Assembly: GCF_026013645.1 (NCBI RefSeq)
Contig: NZ_CP110224.1
Coordinates: 3,472,001-3,536,000, forward strand
Origin: Virgibacillus natechei
Lineage (GTDB): Bacteria; Bacillota; Bacilli; Bacillales; Amphibacillaceae
Direction of reading: 5' to 3'
Length of the DNA stretch: 64,000 nt
Shown: one piece after another, positions 8,651-16,947 of the stretch
How the letters are laid out: each line of letters opens with the position of its first letter
Position numbering within the stretch: position 1 is the first letter of the stretch
Position numbers and translations under genes: made by a program
The notes under the pieces: generated by a model
Told to the model about the DNA's origin: nothing
The model's input: the letters and a program-made list of their open reading frames with translations, nothing else
The model's database searches: none

Positions 8651-8678
8651 AAAAGTCTTGGAAATATTCCAAGACTCT
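8651..8678 (-). terminator. Terminator after the small gene at 8694
   Basis: Stem AGTCTTGGAA / TTCCAAGACT; on the minus strand it is followed by TTTTAAATTT. Confidence 0.75.
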
Positions 8679-8693
8679 CCTCTATCACACTCA

Positions 8694-8849
8694 TTATACC
8701 TGGTGCTGGGGAGAACACTCCATACCTTCTCCCAATTCCTCCTTCGTATAACGCTCATACATCCATTTCAAGAATTCTACTTCATTGTTTTGTAGCTGCC
8801 TACCTAGATTCTCTTTTGTATCCTCACATACCTGTAAAAAGCTTATCAT
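8694..8849 (-). CDS. Small soluble protein, 51 residues, unknown
   Basis: A short gene with strong support: GGGGGAT lies 8 nt before ATG 8849, the codon use looks coding, and a terminator follows the stop. The peptide begins MISFLQVCEDTKENLG and has the helical segment NNEVEFLKWMYERYTKEE, then a short tail with a second Cys. The pattern of a short amphipathic helix with EFLxWxYERY resembles small conserved Bacillaceae proteins of unknown role, but I cannot name a family. It lies just upstream of ywdI on the same strand. Confidence 0.7.
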   Translation of the reverse strand: MISFLQVCEDTKENLGRQLQNNEVEFLKWMYERYTKEELGEGMECSPQHQV

Positions 8850-9029
8850 AGCGTTAAGATCCCCCTATATGGTATATCCTGGATTTCTATTCCCCCTATT
8901 ATATCGCTATTTGTCTGAAGTTTCAATAACAAACTTGATAATAATAAGAATTTACAGAATATTATCTTCTTTGACATTTCCTTTTACAGAATATGACAAA
9001 CTTAATCCCTTCTCTCTTCTTCACCCTAT

Positions 9030-9066
9030 AAAAAAGTGAACCGCTATCGACCCGGTCCACTTTTTT
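9030..9066 (-). terminator. Terminator of the AarF-phasin operon
   Basis: Stem AAGTGGACCG / CGGTTCACTT on the minus strand, followed by TTTTTT; 4 bp after the phasin-like stop. Confidence 0.85.
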
Positions 9067-9070
9067 ACAT

Positions 9071-9373
9071 TTACTTTTCATGTAACTTTTCTTCCAGTTC
9101 GGTAATTCGAGCTCTCAGTTCATTAATATCTTCTTTTGTCGCTAGCCCTAAATCTTTTGCTATTCCGTTTGTTTGCTCATATTGCTTGGTACTCCACTCG
9201 TCTTTTTTCATTTCACCTTTGTTGACAAAATCATTCATCACTGACTTTGCCTGATCCACGGTTAGCTCATTCTTATCAACTAACTCCTTGAGCTTGCTGT
9301 CTAGCTTTTCTTTCCCACTAACTGCAGCACCAAGTCCTAATAAAAATCCTTTTTTAAGTGTATCACCCATCAT
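9071..9373 (-). CDS. Phasin-like small coiled-coil protein
   Basis: A 100-residue protein. The N-terminus (KKGFLLGLGAAVSGKEK) followed by amphipathic helices (DSKLKELVDKNELTVDQAKS) and a C-terminal coiled coil (INELRARITELEEKL) resembles phasin / PHA-granule-associated proteins. In organisms without obvious PHA genes such proteins are of unknown function. Its ATG overlaps the stop of the upstream aarF-like gene (TAATG), so the two are co-translated. The pairing of a UbiB-type kinase with this small protein recurs in Firmicutes from memory, which suggests a shared lipid- or membrane-surface role. Confidence 0.7.
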   Translation of the reverse strand: MMGDTLKKGFLLGLGAAVSGKEKLDSKLKELVDKNELTVDQAKSVMNDFVNKGEMKKDEWSTKQYEQTNGIAKDLGLATKEDINELRARITELEEKLHEK

Positions 9374-11028
9374 TAAACACCTCCCTTATTTGCGGATCGA
9401 ATCATTCGATAATGTTTAAATAAACTAATACTCATGATAGTCGTGAATACAACAATTAGCACCAACGCAATTACGATTATATTTGTTACGTTCAGGAAAT
9501 AACCTAATACAGTTAATCCTGCCCCTACTACTATTATGATAAAACTAATCACTTCTAAAAGTAAATAAAAGTGATGCTTTAGCTGGAGCTGGTGTTTTTT
9601 CTTGTCCCACTCCCTGTCCCTATCACCACTTTCCAGGTAGCTTACAACTGCATTAGGTACCGACAATAGGGGACTTGTCATGTCTTTCACTTTTTGTTTA
9701 TAGATGGATTCAAAGAGATTTTTTTTGCCAAACCATTGCTTAATTTTTGGCTTCATCCATTCTTCAATATCCATATCCGGATAAAGCTTAAATAGTATGC
9801 CAATTACAATCGAGATTGCCCTTCCGAAATAGGCATAATTTGCAGGTAATTGGATGGGTTGTTCTTTAATAAAAGCACTTATTTCATTTGTAACTTTTGA
9901 AATGGTTGCTGCATCCATATCCTTTAATGATCCACTTTCATACATTTCAATTGCATCTGTTAAGGTTTTTTTTAGTTTCTCTTTATCGGCATTCGGCAGC
10001 AGGAAATTCATTTCCTCCAGCGTATCCATTACGATATCATAATCATCGATAATGAATCCTTGGACGAGCAGTTTAAAATTTTCTGTGTCCGCTTTACGCA
10101 ATTCACCTACCATACCAAAATCAATAATCGAGATGGTGCCATCCGTTTGTACTAAAATATTACCACTATGTGGATCTGCATGGAAAGTACCTGGGTTCAG
10201 AAACTGATCAATATAAAAATCAAACAGCGTCTTCGTGACATCTTCTGTATTAATGTTATATTTATTCATATAATCATAATCTGTTATTTTTCCTCCATCC
10301 ATCCAGTCCATGACGAGCACCTTACTTGTACATAAACGCTCGTAAAAAGTTGGAATAGCAACAGAATCATAAGCTTGATAACGTTCTTTGAAATAATTCC
10401 CATATTCTAATTCCTGTTCAAAGTCCAGTTCCCGGTCCATTACACGTATAAGTTCGTGATACAGTTCTTTCAAGTTCGCATGTTTACCTAATGAAGTGAA
10501 AACGGATAGAATCCAGAACACCATTCGTAATGCAACAAAATCTTTGCGAAAAATATCCTCGACCCTATAGCGTTGAATTTTTACAGCAACAGCAGATTTA
10601 TCCTTTAACCTTGCATAATACACTTCACCAATTGAAGCAGAAGCAATGGAAGATTCACTTATGTCCAAAAGTTGCTCATCAATCTTGGTGCCCCATTCTT
10701 TCTCTAACAATGACTTGGCATAATCAAATGACATTGGTGGCACCTGGTCTACTAAACCAGACAGCTCTTTGATAAATACATCTGGCATAATATCGGTTCT
10801 TGTACTTAAAAATTGGCCAACTTTTACAAGTACGCCACCTAGCCTAATTGCTTTGATTCGATATTCTTTCGCCATCTCCATTAATAGGTTATTCCATTTT
10901 TCCTTTGTCTTCTTATCCCACACACCATGGCGAAAGTTGAAAAAGTAAATTTTTGAAATAAATGTAATAACCATCCAAACGATGACGATATAACGATAAA
11001 TAAAATTATATTTCAATGAATCCTTCAA
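9373..11028 (-). CDS. AarF/UbiB/ABC1-family atypical kinase
   Basis: A 551-residue UbiB-family protein-kinase-like ATPase, probably membrane anchored. The family hallmark VKVGQFLSTRTDIMPD (KxGQ motif) occurs near residue 65. The ATP-site lysine is in SAVAVKIQRY, the catalytic loop is FHADPHSGNILV, and the metal aspartate is in IDFGMVGEL. Two C-terminal hydrophobic helices (about residues 490-535) anchor it. Known members support quinone biosynthesis or lipid homeostasis; the specific role here is unknown. Start TTG is preceded by GAGGTG. It forms a coupled pair with the phasin-like gene. Confidence 0.9.
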   Translation of the reverse strand: MKDSLKYNFIYRYIVIVWMVITFISKIYFFNFRHGVWDKKTKEKWNNLLMEMAKEYRIKAIRLGGVLVKVGQFLSTRTDIMPDVFIKELSGLVDQVPPMSFDYAKSLLEKEWGTKIDEQLLDISESSIASASIGEVYYARLKDKSAVAVKIQRYRVEDIFRKDFVALRMVFWILSVFTSLGKHANLKELYHELIRVMDRELDFEQELEYGNYFKERYQAYDSVAIPTFYERLCTSKVLVMDWMDGGKITDYDYMNKYNINTEDVTKTLFDFYIDQFLNPGTFHADPHSGNILVQTDGTISIIDFGMVGELRKADTENFKLLVQGFIIDDYDIVMDTLEEMNFLLPNADKEKLKKTLTDAIEMYESGSLKDMDAATISKVTNEISAFIKEQPIQLPANYAYFGRAISIVIGILFKLYPDMDIEEWMKPKIKQWFGKKNLFESIYKQKVKDMTSPLLSVPNAVVSYLESGDRDREWDKKKHQLQLKHHFYLLLEVISFIIIVVGAGLTVLGYFLNVTNIIVIALVLIVVFTTIMSISLFKHYRMIRSANKGGV

Positions 11029-11218
11029 TTTAACACCTCATCAACCTGTACCCTCATACAAAAGAGAGTTAAACTCATTTTACTACAATACTTTATTCAA
11101 TGCGAATAAGTATTACATTTCATTCCAAATGTATAAATATACATTTTCTATTGGACTTTTATACATTTTCACTTATAATAATAAACGAACGAACTATTTT
11201 ATAAGGTGGCTATCTCTT

Positions 11219-12568
11219 ATGAGAATCAACAATTATACTGCGATGGATCATTTAAAATTTATTATACCATCCCTACTTGGTATCTTTTTATTTATGACGC
11301 CAATACAAACAGGTGATGGACTTACGATTCCAATTGCTGTATTAGCAAATTGGATACAAGATATCTTGGCGGGGCAACTATCTGCTATTATGATGATTAT
11401 AATCGTTCTTACAGCTGTGATGACGATGATTGCTAGATTTATAGGACCAAACGCGTTTGCTAGAACTCCCTTTTTCCAAAGCCTTTTTTATACAAGCTGG
11501 TTTTGGACAATAACGAGAGTCCTTGCGGGTCTATTCGCTATTATGGTCTTCTTCCAATTAGGGCCAGAAGCCGTACATGGTCCAGATACAGGACAAATGC
11601 TCCTGGATGACTTGCTGCATGTATTATTTGCTGTCTTTTTATTCGCTGGACTATTTTTACCATTATTGATGAATTTTGGTTTACTAGAATTATTTGGAAC
11701 GTTAATGACCAAGGTAATGAGGCCTTTGTTCAAACTACCAGGTCGTGCATCGATTGATTCCTTAGCATCTTGGATTGGGGACGGGACGATTGGGGTTCTA
11801 CTGTCAAGTAAGCAATATGAAGCAGGCTATTACACGAAACGGGAAGCTGCTGTTATCGGGACAACGTTCTCCGTCGTGTCGATTACATTCAGCTTAGTTA
11901 TTATTGCTGAGGTTGGACTTGAGCATATGTTTGTGCCTTTCTACTTAACTGTACTTGCGGCGGGTGGTGTAGCTGCATTTATAATGCCACGGATTCCACC
12001 ATTATCTAAAAAAACGAATACGTATATTGATGACAATGCTCAAGGTATCGCAGAAGAAATTCCCAAAGAGTATAATGTGCTTACATTTGGCTATAGCAAA
12101 GCACTAGAACGCAGTAAAAAGGAAACTAGTGTTAACCGTTTTTTCAAAGAGGGCGGGAAAAATATTCTAGATATGTGGATGGGTGTAGCTCCAATTGTTA
12201 TGGCGTTTGGTTTAGTGGCATTAATTGTTGCTGAAAATACACCTCTATTTCAATGGCTCGGCCTACCATTCGTACCACTACTTGAACTGATGCAGGTTCC
12301 GGAAGCAGCAGCGGCATCTGAAACGATATTAATTGGTTTTGCGGACATGTTCCTACCAGCTATTTTTGCTTCTTCTATTGAAGCAGAAATCACACGTTTC
12401 ATCATTGCAGCTTTATCCGTTTCACAATTAATCTATATGTCAGAAGTCGGTGGCCTGTTATTAGGGTCGAAAGTTCCAGTATCGTTCAAAGATCTAGTTG
12501 TTATTTTCCTACTACGAACCATTATTACGTTGCCAATCATTACATTGATTGCGCATATGATATTTTAA
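11219..12568 (+). CDS. yjiH: YjiH family transporter-like membrane protein
   Basis: A 449-residue protein with about ten membrane segments. The Gate/nucleoside-recognition features of the YjiH family are visible: ASWIGDGTIGVLLSSKQYE after helix 5 and IGFADMFLPAIFAS in the C-terminal half. ATG 11219 has AAGGTGG upstream; a longer reading frame starting at 11129 has no ribosome site. The substrate is not known. Divergent from the aarF operon and followed by a strong terminator. Confidence 0.85.
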   Translation: MRINNYTAMDHLKFIIPSLLGIFLFMTPIQTGDGLTIPIAVLANWIQDILAGQLSAIMMIIIVLTAVMTMIARFIGPNAFARTPFFQSLFYTSWFWTITRVLAGLFAIMVFFQLGPEAVHGPDTGQMLLDDLLHVLFAVFLFAGLFLPLLMNFGLLELFGTLMTKVMRPLFKLPGRASIDSLASWIGDGTIGVLLSSKQYEAGYYTKREAAVIGTTFSVVSITFSLVIIAEVGLEHMFVPFYLTVLAAGGVAAFIMPRIPPLSKKTNTYIDDNAQGIAEEIPKEYNVLTFGYSKALERSKKETSVNRFFKEGGKNILDMWMGVAPIVMAFGLVALIVAENTPLFQWLGLPFVPLLELMQVPEAAAASETILIGFADMFLPAIFASSIEAEITRFIIAALSVSQLIYMSEVGGLLLGSKVPVSFKDLVVIFLLRTIITLPIITLIAHMIF

Positions 12569-12610
12569 AAAAACATGCGGCTTCTCTTATAGAGAGCCGC
12601 ATGTTTTTTT
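12567..12610 (+). terminator. Terminator after yjiH
   Basis: Stem ACATGCGGCTCTC-type (AAACATGCGGCTTCTCT / AGAGAGCCGCATGTTT) with T8, starting at the stop codon. Confidence 0.92.
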
Positions 12611-12614
12611 ATTA

Positions 12615-13250
12615 GGCTCTCTTCGTAAGTGTTGATTTTAAAATTCGCGAAATTTGATATAAAAGACGACGTAGTGAAAAATCTTTTGCAAACGCTAGTT
12701 GAGAGCAGGGATTCGCTACGGAAACACATTTCGCTTTCCGCGGGCGGCTGGTGAGCCTTCGACGCACAGGACGTGCTAGTGCAGGTGTTGCGACAGGACG
12801 TCGCGAACTTAACCTGCCTCGTGCTACGCACTGCGGGGTCTCACCGATGCCTTTCCTCCCGCAGGAGTCTTCATGTGTTTCCTCCGCTGATATTCCAGTT
12901 ACTACCGCTAAATTGCATTAATAATCAATAGTCAAAACATCGAAATACCTCAACAGTTCGGGTGAGCAAAGGGCGGTGACTCCGGCAGGAACAAATATTT
13001 CCGTGAGGCGAGTAATTACAGCCCCAGAAGGAAGGTCGACTAATCTTTGCGAACAACGTCGACATACCCTTTGCCAGGGCAAGGCCGTGCCCGCGGAAAG
13101 CATCCGCCCAGAGCGATCCCGAACGGCGATTATAGCAAATACTTATAGCAAACAGTAGTTACGTCGTCTTTTATAGATTTTACGTCAAAAAACAGCAATT
13201 CTTTTTGGTGGGACGAATAACCGAAGTCCCAATCTATTAAATAATCAGCC
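12615..13250. mobile_element. Composite foldback element (copy 2)
   Basis: Same architecture as the element at 7641. Left end GGCTCTCTTCGTAAGTGTTG; inner inverted arms GATATAAAAGACGACGTA (12655) and TACGTCGTCTTTTATA (about 13160); a minus-strand foldback module (about 12690-12900) and a divergent plus-strand one (about 12955-13120); right end ...TAATCAGCC. The minus module carries an extra pair of hairpins (about 12755-12820) absent from copy 1. No target duplication is visible: TTTTATTA on the left and TGTAACGT on the right differ, so one end may be rearranged. Confidence 0.65.
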
Positions 13251-13259
13251 TGTAACGTT

Positions 13260-14087
13260 TTACCTGAAATTCTGGTTTACTGTTTTGGTGATTTTTTCCG
13301 TAATTAACGATGTGTCTTTTGGTATTTCCTGATCTGCTTCTTCATATTCAGAATCTTTTTCTACTAGGTTGGAATGATAACCAAATTGATCTGCTATACC
13401 ACTCATAAATTCATAGAAGCTTCGTTTCTCAGATGGGCCTACATTGAAAATGCCTATGATATCCTTTTCCAGCATTTCTACGATAACATTCGCCAAATCT
13501 TCTACATGTACAAACGTCCGAATTAAATCATCACGAAACGCAATTGGTTGTCCTGAATCTAATTGACGGAACAATTTTTCTGTGCGCTCATCCATCTTCC
13601 CAGCTTGATTCTCACCGTAAACAGGACCGACTCTGAGTATGACATAGTTTGATAGTTCATTAAGAATAAATCGCTCAGCCTTTACTTTTGCATTTGTATA
13701 GGTGCTAAATAGATGATCATTAGGTAATGTCGATAACGGATCTTCCTCCACATACGGCCCTTTGCCAGCACTATAGACGAAATCAGATGAAATATAAATC
13801 AGCTTCGTAGCTGGAGTTAAATGTGTTATTAAATGCAATAATCCCTGGTCCGTCAACACATGTTCATTTGGCCCATTCATAACGGACCAAATAACCACGT
13901 CAGGGCTTTCCTTTTTGAAAAAATCAGAGAAAGACTCCGGTTCATTTATATCCAGTTTATACAAGTTATCAAATATGGGATTGTGATCCAAATACGTTCC
14001 ACTAACCTCGAAATCTTCCATACTTTCTAACGATTTATAAACGGATGTCCCTACATAACCACTTGCTCCAAATACACATACTTTCAT
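13260..14087 (-). CDS. RmlD-like NAD(P)-dependent sugar reductase/epimerase
   Basis: A 275-residue extended short-chain dehydrogenase resembling dTDP-4-dehydrorhamnose reductase. The Rossmann glycine motif is at the start (VCVFGASGYVGTSVY), and the catalytic Ser and YxxxK are visible as ISSDFVYSAGKG and STYTNAKVKAE. ATG 14087 has GAAGGTG 6 nt upstream; a GTG three codons earlier is less likely. Its substrate is not evident. It sits 39 bp downstream of an acyltransferase gene on the same strand, so the pair may modify a glycan. Confidence 0.8.
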   Translation of the reverse strand: MKVCVFGASGYVGTSVYKSLESMEDFEVSGTYLDHNPIFDNLYKLDINEPESFSDFFKKESPDVVIWSVMNGPNEHVLTDQGLLHLITHLTPATKLIYISSDFVYSAGKGPYVEEDPLSTLPNDHLFSTYTNAKVKAERFILNELSNYVILRVGPVYGENQAGKMDERTEKLFRQLDSGQPIAFRDDLIRTFVHVEDLANVIVEMLEKDIIGIFNVGPSEKRSFYEFMSGIADQFGYHSNLVEKDSEYEEADQEIPKDTSLITEKITKTVNQNFR

Positions 14088-14126
14088 GATTAACACCTTC
14101 CCTCGGCATATAGCCTTAAGATTATG

Positions 14127-15131
14127 TTACGCTGATTTCTTGCTTGTTTTCCTACTATATTCTTTTTTAATGATGGAAGCCTTTCCTTCAATAACTGGTT
14201 GCGCTATACCAACTAAAGGCTTACTGGATAAAATAAATACAATAACACCAGAAATTGCTGCAAGACCAAATACATCAAATACATGATTTACTTCAAATAG
14301 ATCGGTTGCACGGAAAGCCTGAATGAAAAACCCATGTAATAAATAGATATATAGTGTTCGTGATCCAATACTCGTGAACCAACTGTTGCGCTGTGGAACC
14401 CAGGCCAAAACACTAATTACCATCAGACCCGCAATAATATAAAAAATAAGACGAGCGAATCCTCCAAATGCAGTCAAACCTAAATCACCATATGACTGAG
14501 AGCCAAGTAGCCATCCTGTGTCAATCGTTGGAAGATAGTAGATAGCTGCCGCGAGTGCTGGCATCATAATGAGTGAGCTTATCTTTACGCGTTTGCTTTT
14601 TAATCCCATCACTTGTTTTTCTGTAATAAAGTAACCAATCAGGAAAAACGGAAAAAATACAAACGTGCGTGATATACTGAATGAGTGCCCAATTCCACCA
14701 AAATAGCCTACAAGTAACCCCAATTGAATCGCAATCATAATACTCAATCCAACAGGAATTTTCTTAAACCAGTAAAGTAATATATGCCAACTAAACAAAC
14801 TGATTAGAAACCATAAAGACCAATGCGGATAAAACAACCCTTGCCAACCTTCTTGACCAATCAAGAAGTAAAACCCAGAATATAGCAATTGAAATAAAAT
14901 ATATGGAACTACTAGTTTTTTTGCTAAATTCAGGATATAATCCTTATTCCCGAAACCTTTCGCAAAGAAACCTGCTAATAAAATAAATGCTGGCATGTGA
15001 AAGGTATAAATCCACATGTAAAGTGTATTCATCCCTCTCGACCCATCTACAAAAGGTTGAATGATGTGTCCAAAAACAACGAGGAAAATCAATAATAATC
15101 TTGCATTATCAAAAAACGGATTTCTTTTCAT
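14127..15131 (-). CDS. Membrane acyltransferase (acyltransferase-3 family)
   Basis: A 334-residue integral membrane protein with about ten helices. The family's N-terminal pattern is clear: FFDNARLLLIFLVVFGHIIQ includes the catalytic H, followed by YTFHMPAFILLAGFFAKGF with the second conserved His. Such enzymes O-acetylate surface polysaccharides or related acceptors. The last residues are basic (KKEYSRKTSKKSA). Likely co-transcribed with the sugar reductase-like gene downstream. Confidence 0.85.
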   Translation of the reverse strand: MKRNPFFDNARLLLIFLVVFGHIIQPFVDGSRGMNTLYMWIYTFHMPAFILLAGFFAKGFGNKDYILNLAKKLVVPYILFQLLYSGFYFLIGQEGWQGLFYPHWSLWFLISLFSWHILLYWFKKIPVGLSIMIAIQLGLLVGYFGGIGHSFSISRTFVFFPFFLIGYFITEKQVMGLKSKRVKISSLIMMPALAAAIYYLPTIDTGWLLGSQSYGDLGLTAFGGFARLIFYIIAGLMVISVLAWVPQRNSWFTSIGSRTLYIYLLHGFFIQAFRATDLFEVNHVFDVFGLAAISGVIVFILSSKPLVGIAQPVIEGKASIIKKEYSRKTSKKSA

Positions 15132-15324
15132 TTATACTCATCCCTTTTACGTTCAAATCTGTTTTCATTTTTAGAAAACAGCCATGTTCAAAAAATCATG
15201 CACTAACCATTCTAACCGTTTCCGCAAAAAAATACGTCTATTTGCGCTCAAGTTCATCGATTTGTTAGGGAACTGTAAAAGGAATGAAAAAACTTTTTAA
15301 CATTGTCAGTTGACTTTCTAAAGA

Positions 15325-15932
15325 TTGCTTTTTGGCACAATTTCTATAAAAGGCGACAACATAACTACCAGGTTGACTTCCGCTACGTACAGTAGCTTTC
15401 CGCGGGCACGGCTTTGCCCTGGCAAAGGGTATGTCGACGTTGTTCGCAAAGAACGGTTTTAGTCGACCTTCCTTAGGATAGTCCTGCGGGGTCTTCAGAC
15501 TCGTGCTGGGGCTGCGCATAAATGCTCGCCCCACCGAAAACCATTGTTCCCGCAGGAGTCGACTGTACTCCGCTCCAATCAACCTTCTTAAGAGTGCAAG
15601 CATTTGTTTAAATTAATCAAACAATATATTTTTAGAAGCAGAAAAACACAACACACAGCGGAGGAAACACATGAAGACTCCTGTGGGAGGAAAGGCCTCG
15701 GTGAGACCCCACAGTGCGTTAAATGATGAAGGCCAACTAAAACCGCCCTTTGCGGGCAACGTCGGCATACCCCTTACCGGGGCAAGGAGGCTCACCAGCC
15801 GCCCACGGAAAGCGAAATGTGTTTACGTAGCGAATCCCTGCTCTCAACCAGCGTTTGCAAAGAAAATGTCACTTCGGCGTCTTTTACATCAACTGCGAAG
15901 ATTTAAAAGCAACAGCACTTAAGAAAAGGGCC
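15325..15932. mobile_element. Composite foldback element (copy 3), reversed relative to copies 1 and 2
   Basis: Inner arms TCTATAAAAGGCGACAAC (15343) and GGCGTCTTTTACATC (to 15890) enclose a minus-strand module of the GTCGACTCCTGCGGGAAC type (about 15370-15590) and a plus-strand module of the AAACACATGAAGACTCC type (about 15655-15870). The right end reads, on the minus strand, GGCCCTTTTCTTAAGTGCTG, matching the left ends of copies 1 and 2. Both modules contain the ACGTTG/CGGTTTTAG hairpin (15433-15467 plus; 15731-15766 minus). The left end is unclear and no target duplication was found. Confidence 0.65.
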
Positions 15933-15979
15933 AAAGTGTATGACAACACATAACGAAACATGACCGACACACAGGAAGC

Positions 15980-16834
15980 TTATGTCGCTTTCTTTTTCTT
16001 CGTGGTTGTGGATTTTGTTTTTTTCTTTGGTTGCGTTGGCTTAGTTTTGTTTGACTTAGCTTTATCAAGCGAAGCCTCAAGCGCTCCCATTAAATCGGTA
16101 GTATTATCAGGAGTTGGCTTCTCTTTCGCAGTGGTTGTGGTCGTTGTCTCTTCGTTGTTTTTCTTGTCTTCAATTAACTCAAGCAAGGACGCGCGGTAAT
16201 CGTCCGTATATTTCTCCGGATCAAATTCCGTTGTTAATTGGTCAATAAGCATTTTAGCTGTATCTAATTCTTTATCGGCTGTTGTTATCTCCTCCGGAAC
16301 GTTTGGAACATCCTTTACTTTTCGGACTTCATCCGGATAATGAATTGTTTCAGCTATTAATGTATTTTCATATACACGAATGATCACTAACTGTTCCTTC
16401 GACCGAATTACCATCTTTGCCACACCGATTTTCCCAGTGTCTTTTAAGGAATTACGTAATAACCCATATGCTTTGTCTCCTCCATCGTTAGGGGATAGAA
16501 AGTAACTTTTTTCAAAGTAAATCGGATCAATCTCTTCCAACTTTACAAAATCCATAATTTCTACAGCTTTATCGGCCTGTTCTTTTTGTAGTTCTTTCAA
16601 TTCCTCTTCTTCTAAAATCACAAATTGATTTTTTGCATATTCATATGCTTTAACGATCTCATCATTTTCAATTTCCCTATCACAATTCGGGCATGTCTTT
16701 TCATATTTAACTGGGGTTTCACATTCTTTATGCAATTGGCGCATTTTAACATCTTTATTTTCCGTTGCAGCATGCATTTTCACAGGAATATTTACAAGTC
16801 CGAAACTAACCGTACCCTTCCACATTGTATGCAT
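15980..16834 (-). CDS. ku: Ku homodimer protein for end joining
   Basis: Bacterial Ku binds DNA double-strand ends and recruits LigD in non-homologous end joining; in spore formers it protects dormant spores. The 284-residue chain starts MWKGTVSFGLVNIPVKM, the family signature, and has the cysteine group HKECETPVKYEKTCPNCDRE near residue 35. After the core barrel, the last ~50 residues are a low-complexity Thr/Lys tail (KSNKTKPTQPKKK), typical of the DNA- and LigD-contacting C-terminus. Divergently arranged with ligD, about 110 bp apart. The start could be MHTM or MWKG three codons on. Confidence 0.95.
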   Translation of the reverse strand: MHTMWKGTVSFGLVNIPVKMHAATENKDVKMRQLHKECETPVKYEKTCPNCDREIENDEIVKAYEYAKNQFVILEEEELKELQKEQADKAVEIMDFVKLEEIDPIYFEKSYFLSPNDGGDKAYGLLRNSLKDTGKIGVAKMVIRSKEQLVIIRVYENTLIAETIHYPDEVRKVKDVPNVPEEITTADKELDTAKMLIDQLTTEFDPEKYTDDYRASLLELIEDKKNNEETTTTTTAKEKPTPDNTTDLMGALEASLDKAKSNKTKPTQPKKKTKSTTTKKKKAT

Positions 16835-16947
16835 CTTTTAACGCCTCCTTTTTTCCTATAGTTTGTCGAGGTCTTTCATTTTTTATCCTATAGACTGGTT
16901 ATTTTCCATAAAATGAGCCATGTTAAATAAGGGAGGAGATGTGTGGA

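Noticed and set aside
15265..15922. Open frames of 112, 60 and 83 codons
   Set aside because: Same reason: they read through the composite repeat, and equivalent frames in the other copies are not conserved.
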